From assembly GCA_963855995.1 (NCBI GenBank), contig OY979720.1, positions 3,660,501 to 3,724,500 on the forward strand: a stretch of DNA of 64,000 nt, in the 5' to 3' direction. How positions within the stretch are numbered: position 1 is the first letter of the stretch; every line of letters begins with the position of its first letter. Source of the stretch: Muricea muricata. Its lineage: Eukaryota; Cnidaria; Anthozoa; Malacalcyonacea; Plexauridae. The notes below the pieces were generated by a model that did no database searches, was not told where the DNA came from, and saw nothing but the letters and a program-made list of their open reading frames with translations. Of this stretch, positions 46,829-59,800 are shown one piece after another. The position numbers were made by a program, and so were the translations under genes.

Positions 46829-47473
46829 TTAAGTGATACCAGCAAGTGCTCGCACAAACATTTGCTACATTGGTTGATTTTGGAACTGTCTATATTGTAC
46901 AATAGTGTATATAAATACTTTATTATGTAATAACATGTAATCAATATTATAGATTGTATTTAACTGCAGGCTTCAGTATCCAAACATGTTCATAAAATTT
47001 TATAGTAAGGTAATGGGGATATACTGGTTATAAACTCATGTAAATTGGTTGGTGTGTAAGTTTTTAAAAAATTAAATGGCCATGTTAAAGGGTGAATGGT
47101 TGTACTCATTATTTTTTTTCATTTAACATGTTGTATCAATGTGCAGGTATGTGATGTGTAATGCAAGTATCATATCGGTGATGACGTAATAGATATACAG
47201 GGTGTCCCAAAAAAGCAGAGTCCTGCATTCTAGTTTAAATTTTGAAAAGAGTCGTTTGACTTAAAAATTTACGTTGCCATTTCTTGAAATTTTTCTATAA
47301 ATTTAATCTAATTACTTATTTAAGGTATTTATCCCAGATGAATCAAAGAAAATCGACTCTATATATATAAGATACCACAGGATTTTGCCTGATGACAGCA
47401 GCCTAGATGACATTTGCGCTGGCTAGCATTGCACAATTAATGCTGTAATTTATGATTTGAAACTAATCCCAGG

Positions 47474-47618
47474 CAGGGTTGCCAGATTTCTTGAATAATT
47501 AAGCCAAACCATCATTAGTGCTGTCAAAAAAACAAAGAGAACAAAAGGCAAAAACAATGAAAAACAAAGAGCATTGTTAAAAGTTTGGCTAATTTATTCA
47601 TGCAATCTGGCAACCCTG
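47474..47618. mobile_element. hAT-type MITE, 145 bp, with perfect 8-bp target duplication
   Basis: Inverted ends CAGGGTTGCCAGATT extend about 35 bp inward. Both flanks are ATCCCAGG (47466-47473 and 47619-47626). The interior is A-rich and non-coding. Confidence 0.88.
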
Positions 47619-47886
47619 ATCCCAGGGATAAAAAATACAAATAACCAGACCTCTGTGGTAGTGCATGGGCCCAATGTGAACATAAATCTTGATCTATCCC
47701 TGACAAGAAAATTCTGGCTACAGGAATTTGAGCAGTTTTAACAAAACATAACCAAAAGATACCTGTTGTATTATCAATAGATCTACGCAGTCAAGCAATC
47801 TCTCCTGGGCCCACAATTTTTCTAATTGGTCAATTGTAAATCGACAAGTACCAATTACTACGTTAATATAAAGCGGATCAAACCTT

Positions 47887-50800
47887 TTACGCAGCCTTGT
47901 CTTGTACATACTCCTCCGCCATTTTCTTAACATTTTCTACCGTAGTTTCGTCTCCATGTCTCTTCTCAAATTCCAGATATTTTTTAAAGATAAATTTCAT
48001 CTTCTTTGAGGATAATTTGCATGCAAGAGCCTTGTCAAAAAGACGTCTAAAATACAAAATAGTAGTAAAACTGTAACTCTTATTACAGAGATTCTGAGTC
48101 ACTCGTCGCTTAACTTCCACTACACTAATAATGAGGATTCACATTAAGCGATAGGCCTATGGCCTATGCGACTAGCTGAGGGCAATACAGCGCCGTATAA
48201 AATGGCCTACAAAAACAAATTACCTTGCAGCCGCCACTTCGTTATTCTTCACTAACACATCAACATACATTGACCAAATATCCGTTCTCTTCGGATAACT
48301 TATCAAAACGTTATCCAGTAGTGTTTTGCCTCGTTCTGGCTCGCCGTGTTTGAACTCCAGCATTGCAAAACTCGTTATCGTCTCGATATCTGTACAAGTA
48401 AGAGTGATCGAGTTACAGTACTTATAGTGGTTATAGTGGTTGTAATAAATGATCGAGTTAGAGGACTACCATGTTCAGCTAGGTAAACGCCAAAGTGGGA
48501 GAAAAAGGAAGTACAAATCTACAACTCAGTAAACTGTGTTTTGAGACAATTGTTTCGCAAGCAATAGTCTTCATGTGGATTCCATTTGTATGGTAGAAAA
48601 AAACTGGATATCAGCTGTATTTAGCTAGTTATCTGAGGCAGTTAAGGATGCAGAAATGTACCACGTTAGGGGCTTTTGCACAGCCATCCAAAAAGAAGAT
48701 TGCAGTGCAACAGTACATAAGGTGATAAATGCAGACCAATGCGAGATCTATGTTGGATCAGAGAAACTTACGTTTTCGTTTTTCTAAACTTTTAAAACTT
48801 CTTTGAAGTAGATTCCTGGCTGAATCCAGCTCACCACGTTCCATTAGGTAAGCAGCATAATCAATCCACACTTTCTTACTGGATTTAAAGCGTTTGATCA
48901 TTGCCTGATATAACTGTTCGGCTTGCTGGAAATAAAGAAATTGACACATTGATACCAGATTGGAAAAACCTAAGCAAAAATTTCTGTAGAATGTAATATT
49001 TCCAGCCACAAATGGTTCAAGTTACAGCACGACTGCTGCAAGATTATAGCATTGCAGCCATCAAGCCGATATCAGAATGTGTTCTCATTGCTTGCTCCTG
49101 CTTGATGATAACAAGTTTCCTGCTAGTTGTCAACAGACTTTATGTTGCGTCAAGCTTGTGAGCAACTAGCATCAAGCCAGTAAAAATCCACAACTTGCAT
49201 TAAGTCTGGATGTGTATACTGTGTAATCAACCTACTCACCTCAAATTTATTCGACGCAACGTAAATATTGACCAATTGTTTAAATACTTTCTTAGGCTCG
49301 TTCTGTTCAAGCGCTCTCTGAAACACTTTAACCACAGAATCCTGGGTGCCATATAAGTTTTCCAAGTTCAACAATCCGATCCAAACATTAAATTTCTCAG
49401 ATTCCTCCCTTTAAAATAATATTGAGTTAAACAATAAACCCAGAGATTAGTTTTCGGTCCACAATAATTCACAAAATTGGGATTACAATTTACACTTACA
49501 CTGGGCCACCCGTTATCCCCCCAGTCTGCTGACCAGAAGCTACACCCAACCACACCCACCCCCCCCCCAACCCAAGGGTCTTCAATTCGGACTAACATGA
49601 CTGCGTCATATTGTTTTACACGTGACCACGCTTGATTGAACATCAATTTACGTTATATCCCATGCCATCCCTCAATTACCTAAATGATATAGATTTGAGC
49701 GCCCGTTCAGCGACCGCTCTCGCTCTGTCTATTTCAGTCAAATGAAGGTAATACGCCATGTATTGTAACCAAAGTAACGAATCATTTGGAGTTGAGAGGA
49801 GAATGCGATCAAAATCTTCAGCGGTTTGCGGACCTTGATCCTTATCGAGTAAAGCTTGTTCTGTCTAGAGAAAAATCATGTAAGACCATGTTACTTCATA
49901 TAAACATTGAAAATTGATCTTCTCGACACCTCCTGGCTGTTGACTGGGGCATTTTGCAGCAAATCTTAGTGGGGGTCAACCCAAAATGTATTGATGATTA
50001 TACTGCACTGGAGTGAACAAATCTCACGAAATTGCACATATTTGCTGTCACACAAAAGGTCAACACATACAGTGAAGAATTATTTCCCTCCAATGACTGT
50101 GTATCGATTTGGAGTTGACCCCAGTGAAGTTTATGACGTCACGTGAAACCCAAGAATATACGTGTCGCGGACACAAAAATTTTTTTTACCTTGTACAGGA
50201 ACTCTTCCTCCGCCTTTTTAGCCGCTCTCTTTGCCCGTTTTGACTTCTTTCTTGCAACCTGTTAACCATGAAAGGGCTTTTATAGCGAAAGATACATAAA
50301 CATACATAAAAATAAAACAACGCCGATAACAAGACACATCACAACTTCTTTTCTTCTTATATATTGCAACTACTTCGCGTCTTCTCGGATAAGGACGTTA
50401 AACCGTAGGTACCTCGAATCCCCTATCAATTGGGCAATAGCCTGTTGGGTAAATCCGCTCACCAATTAGTGAGGAACATAATATATCAAGATCTTTCCAT
50501 GAAATACGATACTCTGGGCTAACCCCCCCCCCCCTACCTTCCACGACTATATTGTAATCTATACGTCACTGTAATGAAACAATAAAAAACCGTTATTTGA
50601 CCTGATTATTCACATCATCTTCACCAGATTCATCGTCGGTATTTGCCGGCCCATCTTCGGCCTGTCCAGCATCTCCGTCGTTCTCGACTGAGTGCCAGTT
50701 GAACCCGCCAGGAATCTAGGTGGAGAAATACCAAAAGCTGAAGCCTCACTCCAGGTAAATATATATTTTATATTAAAAAAAAACAAGCTTACCTTTAACG

Positions 50801-53800
50801 TTGGCTTTTCTTTAACTTCCTCGTCTTCCTACAGTTTAGCCAAACACTAGGTCAGTATACCAATGCTTTAACAATTCACATTCTTCCCCTTCCTTTTAAG
50901 GGCTGGGGAAAACTTTCCCCAAAAAAGAATCATCTTGTTACTAGTAAAATATTCTTAATTAAATGATAGATATCTGACATTCTAATACTAAACAGCTAAA
51001 ATGAAATCGAGTGGTCCATATCTAAGCTGACAAAAACCTTCCAAGGAAGAGGGCTTTGACGGTACGTATTCACACTGCAAGAGAAACAATAAAATACACA
51101 AACCTCCGAATCGTTATCCTCCGAAGACATTTTGGCGGACTCCTCTTCTGCCAACGTTTTGTCAGTTCTTTGCTCGTCATCTTCATGATCATCTTCTATA
51201 TATAGTAAGTACATAGTAAATGCAAGAAGCCTGTTGTATTCACCGACTAATTATCTAAACTCTCAAGGTCAGTTGATCAGTAAAATGCGTTAAGCATTTT
51301 AGTTAGATGGATTTAAACAACCCGTTTAGATTCGCGTGAAAGTGTAAACTAGACTGATGTTAAATTGCATAAAACAGCAGCACAAACCCTTTCGAAGTTT
51401 CTTCAACACTTTCTCTCCCTCGTCTTCGCTTTCAGAATTGTCACCATCAGTATGCTGTCGTTTGTCTTTCGTTGATTTCTTTCCCTCGCGTCTTTCAGGT
51501 TTCGGAGCAGGATCTTTGTCTCCTACATCTTTGCCTTTTAGAGATAACTCTATATTGTTGTTGTTCGGGTCGATGCTGAGAAAAGAAATGGATGGTAACA
51601 GGGTCCTTTATAAGTGGAAAATAGAACAAATTACTGAAGAAAAAAAAACACGGATAGTTTACCTTAGCACTTTTCCTTTGACAAGTTTTCCAACAGGAAA
51701 TAATGGTTTCCAATTCTTCACAAAATAATGCGACAGATTTTTTATTTGTACTCGTACGACGATACTTCTTGAAAGACTAAATTGTAAACAAATATACTAT
51801 TAAAAATGTTGAAGGCGAAACCAGGATTATACTAGTAAAAGATTTCGTTTTTCCTGTGTAGTTAAACCTTCAGTCTATTATGCAAATTGTCTATTACGTT
51901 TAAAATAAAACACTAATCTAATGAAGAAAGATTGATATTTATTAGCTCTTTTTCATGTTTCGAACTAACGTCAAGATACTATTTGTTTTTAATAACATTT
52001 TGCTTTTGCTTATAATACCATTTTATCATAAACTAAATTAAATAAATTTGAATTATTTTAATTATAGATAATTTTTTTAAATAGCAGATAGATATTATCT
52101 TACAATCCTGTAAACTGTCATTGAAAACCCCCTTTGGGAAAATCATTTAAGTATAACGATAATTAAATAAGAATAATATAACCCATTTCTACTAAAATTA
52201 ATAACTTTTAGGCTTGATGACTGTAAATACTTTGTTACGTACCTGACAAAGACACCGACATCGGTAACAGCCTTGACGTAACCCCTTACAATATCTCCTT
52301 CCTCAAAATCATTTAAACTTTGAATATCTTTGTCACATTTTTCTGTTATATAGTAAGAAAAAAATCATTGGATTGATGGAACTATTCATTAGTTTATGCA
52401 ACAGCGCGCAAATGGTGACAATCTGACCCTTGACATTTCTTAAATCTGGAACGAGGACGAGAATTTGAAAAGCGCCAGTTTGCAAACGTAGGTCAAAAGA
52501 AAGCTACTGGATGCTAGTTAACATGAGCAAATACTTCATCATCTCATTATCATTAAGTAGTATAGGAAAAAAACTGCGCAAAATAAAAGAAAGAATAAGC
52601 TCTTTCTTCTTGTTCCCTCATCTCCCATGGTACAAAAAAATGTCCCACAAACAGACCTTCGCTTATAGCACCTTCAGTCTTTGAAGCTCTGGTCGAGAGA
52701 TGAATATGTCCATTATCGTTCACATCCAGAATATAACAACTGAAAGTAAATTAAAAACACGAAGTATGAGTATGCTGGGACGTGCAGGCCGCTTACATGA
52801 AGTTTTCAAAGCTTTAACCACCAGATGTTGTGTTGTTTTTTTTTCAACCGTTGTAAAAATTCTTAGGAAGCAAAATAAAACTAAGATACGAGCATCATTT
52901 AATTTGAAATAATGAATACTTACCGCACGAGTTGATTGAGTTGATAATCCTCTGTTGGACTCTCTTTAAAGTCATCGCAGATATCTGTTAAGAAGACTAC
53001 ACCATATTTCTTACCAGGTAACTGGACTGTGAGACCTCTCGAAGGTAGTATTCTGGTAATTTTCCCAGCGACAATGTTGCCTTTCTTGATTTCACAATCT
53101 ACAAACAGTTAAGTGTGTCGTGATCTATAAGCAGTACGATATTAACTATAGCTATGATGCTGAAAGTAAACAAGACTTCGAGACGAGGACAGTCAATTCA
53201 ATATAGGGCGTAGTTATGGTAGTTACTGGAGTGTATAAAGACAGCGAAGGATGCTATAGCAGTGAAAGTAAAACGAAAGAAAAAATGCCACAAAGTGAAA
53301 GAAGATAAGGTGAATATTGCAGTTGATCAGAAAAGATCATGGATAGTTAAAGATAGTTCCTTTAACAATCCGATGAAAAGGTCAGCATTACTATTTAAAG
53401 TTTTAGGATGTGTGATCTCAAGAATGCTCGAGGGATAGCTATTAAAAACTTGCTGGACATAATTAGTCACACCAATCGTTGACAGGACAAACTTTGTCTG
53501 ACATTGAAGTAAAATCACTCTACCTGCCATTGAAAGATCTAATGATTTCTGCTCTTGGTTGACCTTCAATACAGTACATTGATAACCTGAACCAACTTTG
53601 AAATGTCTCGAGAGATCTTTTAATACCTTAAAATTAGAAAAAAAAATCATTTTAAGCCCATCTCCTGCTACCACAAATGCACTAACTTCCGGCCAATGGC
53701 CCTCGCTAGAAATGTTGCATGAATTCTGTTTCCTTATGAAAGAAACCATATATTTCGTGTTTCTTAGATTGCACTACCAACACTGGCAACGTTTGTCCGT

Positions 53801-56800
53801 AGTGTGAACAATACCTCCATATCTGTGGAAATGTCAACAAGAGTAACTCTACCATTGAGAGTAGTCGATACGACCATCCATATATCATAATCACGCACCT
53901 ATATACAGAACAATGACGTACGTTACCCCTAGAGCCAGTCCAAGCTAGGAAATTTGCTCATTTTAAAGTGACTTGCAAAATACGCACACAAACTAGTTAC
54001 AGTTCATTAGATTTCATTGGAAATCCCTACTTCTCTGTTTCCGTAAATATCGTTATGATTTTTTGGCAGTTCAGGAGAAGATTTTGATGACTTACAAATA
54101 TAGTACAAAGCAATAAATAGATAATTCACTCGTTCATTCCAATCGTATCGTACAGACAGGACTAAACAAAATTTTAGACAACAGAATTAACTTACTGTTT
54201 TTACAAAACAGAATAATTTCTCTCCTTCTTTATAATCTTCCAGTTTCTTTTCAAACGGTTTTCCCTCGTTATTGTTACCATCTTCCTCTTCTTCACGCAG
54301 CAAACTGCAGATAAAACCATTTTCCAGGCTATCAATATTCACTTAACATCTCTAGTCTAAACACGCACAATAATCTCAGATGTTCTATGAGCTCATTTTT
54401 CTCGTCAAAGAGCCTCGCTTACAGGGTTGAGCTTCGCTTTCATTTCTTTTAATCAGCTTAGCTCTCGGATCCAGCGAGATTTTATTTGCAGTTTTTGTCA
54501 TCATAAAGTTTACCTTGGTCTGGCTGACAGCTCAGCATAAGCCTTCGCAAAATTGCGGTGTGTGATAGGCAAAAAGCTACAGGAAAGAACACAAATAAGA
54601 ATAATCAAGCCGCAACTACAGCCAACTGCCCTTGATCTGTCAGAGGCAAGCAATTAAGTTAGATACCAACGACATCTTGGAATGCAACATATTCTTACTT
54701 GTGTTTCACGGAATCACGAAATCCGAGAATCTTCACTTGTATTTTTTGACCACGAGAATATGAAGCCAGAGGGTTCTCGCCCTGAAAATCAAGCAAAGAT
54801 TAACAGAATCGTCCAGAAAACAATTTTAAAATGCGGCATTCACGCGTCGGAAGCAGTATGCCTCTTGTTGCCCTTAGGAATGCCGAATTAGCAGACCAAG
54901 AGAAAACTTATGCTCATTTACCTCAGATACATTATCGCACAACTCGGTGATACAAACTCGACCTTTGTATTTCTTTCCGCAAAACTGAACATTTATGTAT
55001 ACGCCTTTCAAGGAAGTGATCCTTTAAAAAACACATAGAAACATTCATGACAGTCTTCATTGAAGTTTCACGATAGAATTCTTGCTATTCAAAACAGGAC
55101 GAAGAACAATTTGAATGAACCAATGAAATTTTTCAAACTTACAAAGCATTGACAATCGCTCCTGGTTTGATATTCTCAGTACTTTCTTCATTAACATCCA
55201 CAGACAGGATCAAATATTCACGTTTGGCTAACTTTGAGGGTACGTACCTGCCAATAAGCATAAAATGCGTAATGTTAAAATAAGTGTGATTTTCTAGTAC
55301 GTAGCTTCGATGTTGGACAATTTTCAATGGATAAATTGTGTCTTAACTGATCGCGAGTGAAAATCATGTGCATGACACATGTCGTTATCCAAGGCGGCAA
55401 CAGTTGAGAAAATTGTGAATCATAGCTCTTCTTGCAGGAGTCTAACCTCAGGGGCCAGTTGTTCAAAAGCCGGTTAGCTTAACCCTGGGTTAACGTAAAA
55501 TTTCTTTCCAAACTTTCCAGTAGCTTGTTGATAGTACTGCGAGATATTTCTTAAGAAATCTTGTCTTGATTAATAGTAGTTTTGGTTTGTAAAGTGTTAA
55601 AACGGATACATAGAAACACAGAAACTAAAACATTGGGTTAAACTTTAACGCAGAGTTAGTGCTAACCCAGCTTTGAACAACCGGCCCTAGCACTGCACTC
55701 CTAGAGTCCACTGAGCTACGCAGGTAACAGAACAGAGCAAGCGGAATTTATGTGCATTTCAGGGTGAGAACGGCTGCGAATAGGGCTATCAGTTATGTTA
55801 AAATAAGAGCAATTAGATTGAGAGGAGCTGCAGGAGAATATAAACTATAGTTTTCAGCTGTCATCAACTCTATTTCTCTCGTTTCACCGGAGAACAAGAA
55901 CTGCACTCACATGCACTCTCGTCTCGTTTGGGAATTCTCTAAAACATATCCCACGCGCTGGACCAGGGCTTAATATACCTCTGGAATCTTTGTATACACC
56001 ACGTGCAACACCACATCACTTACGTTTGAACGATGGCATCACATTGTTGACCAATTTTAAAGTGGCTCGTAGGATCCTTAAGATCGTTTAAAGTCTATTG
56101 AACAGAAGAAATTTAAAACCATACTATGAACCAGCGTAAAGAAAAAAGCTGTGACTCATTATTTTACTTACCTCCTTGACTGGAACGTACGCTATTCTTA
56201 ATGCATGATTGGGTAAAATGACAACCAAGTATTCCTTGTGGATGACTTGAACAACCGCTGACACAACTTCGCCAATATGCAGCTGCAAAAATAGAGATAC
56301 ATGCGGGCTCAGAGTTTAGCTGGTTTTATGTTGGTTTCACAACTTTTTCAACCTATTTCTATAGCTTTTTTTCAAGCCTGAAGATTTTCAACATTGAAAA
56401 CGACGGCAAAATACACAACAGAGGAACATAGGGAAAATAACATTCTGTACATTGTTTAAGCTGTTTAGACCATATACTCATTACCTTCTTTTTATGCTTA
56501 GATTTAATTTCCTTGCATTTCCGGATCAGATTTGAATCAACAGTCAAATCAAGTCTCTTATTCACAAGATCGTAATCCAAAACAAACGAGTTTAGCACTT
56601 CGTCAACAGTCACGTTGGCACCTTGGGAACAAAATAAAACACATGTAAACTTGTGTTATCAGGTCAAAGAATACAGTTGAGTACTTGTCACGCTCATATA
56701 CACCATATAGATTGGATTATGATAGAAGTTGAAGTCACCTCTCGTCAGCTGTGGTATTGCGAAGCCTGTAACTCCATTCTCTAGTAGAAAGGTTGTACCG

Positions 56801-59800
56801 GAATTTTCATTCGCTGCAACCTATAACAGACAAAAAATACCGGGAATGCAATAATAGTTTTACTAAAACACAAAACTATTGATACTCCTTCGAAGATGAA
56901 GATGAAGATAACTTTTACTACATGTCAGAACGTTTAGAATAAAAAGTGTTGACAATTTACGGAGTATCAATAGTTTTGTGTTTTAGTAATGGTTTGTTGG
57001 CGAAGTATATTTACGTTTGACAAAGCCTACCTTGCCTGGTACCATGGAACCAGGTGCAACGTCAGTAAAACTAGATGCATCTTCTAAACAAGAAAAACAA
57101 ATTATGGGCATATAGAACTTATAGAGAATTTAGAATGTGTATTTTTTTAAAGCTTCTGTGATGCAATTCTTAAAGTAGCTGCGTGTAAGAGGGTTTTTAT
57201 TCGATTTTTATGTAAAATCGTAACACGTTCAGCAATTAAATTACTAAGTTTTCTAGGGATTAATGAACGCTAACTCTCCTGTCGACATTCCCTGTGGATG
57301 GCAAGCATAATAATTGGAGACAACGCACAACTCCTGTCACTTTCTAATTTCATAATAAGTGTCGTACGTCCAAAGTGACGATCAAATTCACAATCATTTA
57401 AAAAACTTAACTACAGTTCTCCGAGAGCATTCGACATACTTGATCTCAAATGTAGACTTTCCAATATTTCATCTCTTTCTTTTACATACTCAACAAGCCA
57501 ATCTACACAAAGTTTGTCTTTTATCTCCTTTGACGTATCTGATTGGTCAGGGTAACAGTCACATGATTTTAAACTGACCAATAACCGACGACGGTCACGA
57601 TCTATCTCGGTTATCTGTAGAAAAGGAATTGAAGAGACAATAAGTATATAAGAATAAACTCCACAACACCTCACGACGTACATTTACACAAGAAACGATT
57701 TCAGAAAGTCTTCCTATGATCATTCAAAGGTTGGTTGTTGAGACGATTCGAAATAGATACCATCCTTCCAGGATTACCACACGAAAAACGCAAGTTCGCC
57801 AGTCTAACCTTTTCTCAAGCATACCTTGGCCATAACTGACTGTCCAACTTCAAAGAACTGTCCTGCATCGGCAATGTAACTATTTGAGAGAAGCTGCAAA
57901 AGAATGTAATACGAAATGAACAAATAATAATGGCATTTTTTAAGCGCAATGTACATGCGTGTAAGCCTGAATCAGTTATGTACATACTGAGTTTGGCGCG
58001 AGGCCGTAAATACTCGGTGAGAACTCAACAAACACGCCGTATGGCATCAGCTGTCGCGTGAAACCTGGGAGAATCATTCCAACCTTTAAAACACAACAAC
58101 AAAAGTTCAGAAGACAAAAACTATCACTGCATAACAGTTAACTGCTGTTACAATTTATTTTATGCAATAACGATATCCTTATCCTTACTTCCAAATCATC
58201 GAATTGCTTTACTAAAGAACCTTCAGTGGCTGCCTTTATCAATGACTGTTTACGAGAAACAATCTTTGATGGGAATTAAGGAATAAAAATGCAAAACAAC
58301 ATTAATATTTCAAATATAGTTTATCAATTATGATATAGGCATAAGACTGGGCACAACACGTGTTTCCTACCCCCTATCTCACCCTCAGCCTCTTTTTCTG
58401 TTACTGTCTTTCCCACCCAAGTCGCTCTTTCCCTGACCCCTCTCTCTACCTCAAACCCAGCCTCTTTCCCCGACATTGCTTTTCTCATCTAAGTGGCTAG
58501 CTAATACACAGGGCTAAAATCTTTAAATTATAAGCTAAGTTCCCCCTTGACAACTGAGAAACAAAATTCGAAATTCCCTCAAAGCTTCGTATATGCACTT
58601 CAAAATCCATCTCCGATAGCGAGGATCCGTTTGGCTGCCACTATTCCCACACTGCTAATTTCTGAGGACAGAAATTATTTTAAAAGGATACCAACGATTT
58701 GCCTTTATCCCGTCCATAATACAAGATACTACTCAAAGACTTTAATTCTTCTCCAGGACTTGGAGAGAAAATTTCCAGTAACGCACCACAATTACTGGTA
58801 TTGTCTGAAAGATGAGCCAGCGGTAGAAAGGCAGGTGTGTTACTTGGTTTAATCTGCACATCCAGTCCAGATTCCGTCCTTCCAACAATATCGACAGCAA
58901 CTAACTATGGACCAACGAATTTGGATTACAATTTTGAACACGATACAAACAGCTGAGAAAACAAACATTTCATTGTGTGTTTAAGTGAATTTTCCACCCT
59001 AATCTGAACAATTTCGCACACTACAAATACATAATTCTTACAGTTCCTGGGGTGAGGGGTTTTGAATTGAAGGATGATGGCACAGCTGATGTCTAAAAAG
59101 ACAAAAACAGATATTTACATTTATTACATATGACGTCGCCTTCAACAAAAACATTAGAAATTCTACATGCAAATTCTACAACATACAAATTCTTGCTTGC
59201 TTATCAACTCTCATTCATATATGAACTAGGTTCTCTATATGCTGTGTTACCAACCAAAAAACCCCACACACTATGAGCTGACATGGCTCGCATGCCATAT
59301 ATAGATCAAATGAAATAGAAATTAAACTTCACAAAACTTACATTAAAACTTAGTGATAACTTTTGTTTGACGGTTGAACACGACAATACCACGCAGGTGA
59401 CCACTTGACCAACGTAGAAAGCATTTGCAGGGTCTTCACTGGATTTTAAACTAAAAAAAAACATTGAAAAAAAAATGAGGTGAATTGTTCAACATGCTAA
59501 CAACTCATAAAAAACCACGTCCAGCTGAAAATTTGAGAAAACATAGAAAGAAACAGATTCCGAAGAATAGAGACATCCTGCAATTCAAAACGTGAATAAA
59601 AAAGACGAGCAGTTGAAACTTTATTCTCATGATGAATTTCAAGATGTCTTTATTCTTCGGAGTTTGTTTCTTTTTATGTAAGAACTCGTTTTGACACGGC
59701 TTTTGTTTCATAATATCCTCCTAACAGATATGCAATTGCTACTGTTATACTTTGAACAGAACAAGCTAACCGAAAAAAACCTACCCTAGTTCAGTCTTGG

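Larger units (their letters stand above)
45976..47886. other. Convergent 3' spacer between CREBRF and RRP5
   Basis: Contains CREBRF and RRP5 3' untranslated sequence, a 0.5-kb inverted-repeat element, a 145-bp hAT-type MITE, and at 47200-47218 the motif ACAGGGTGTCCCAAAAAA typical of some transposon ends. No gene seen. Confidence 0.6.
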
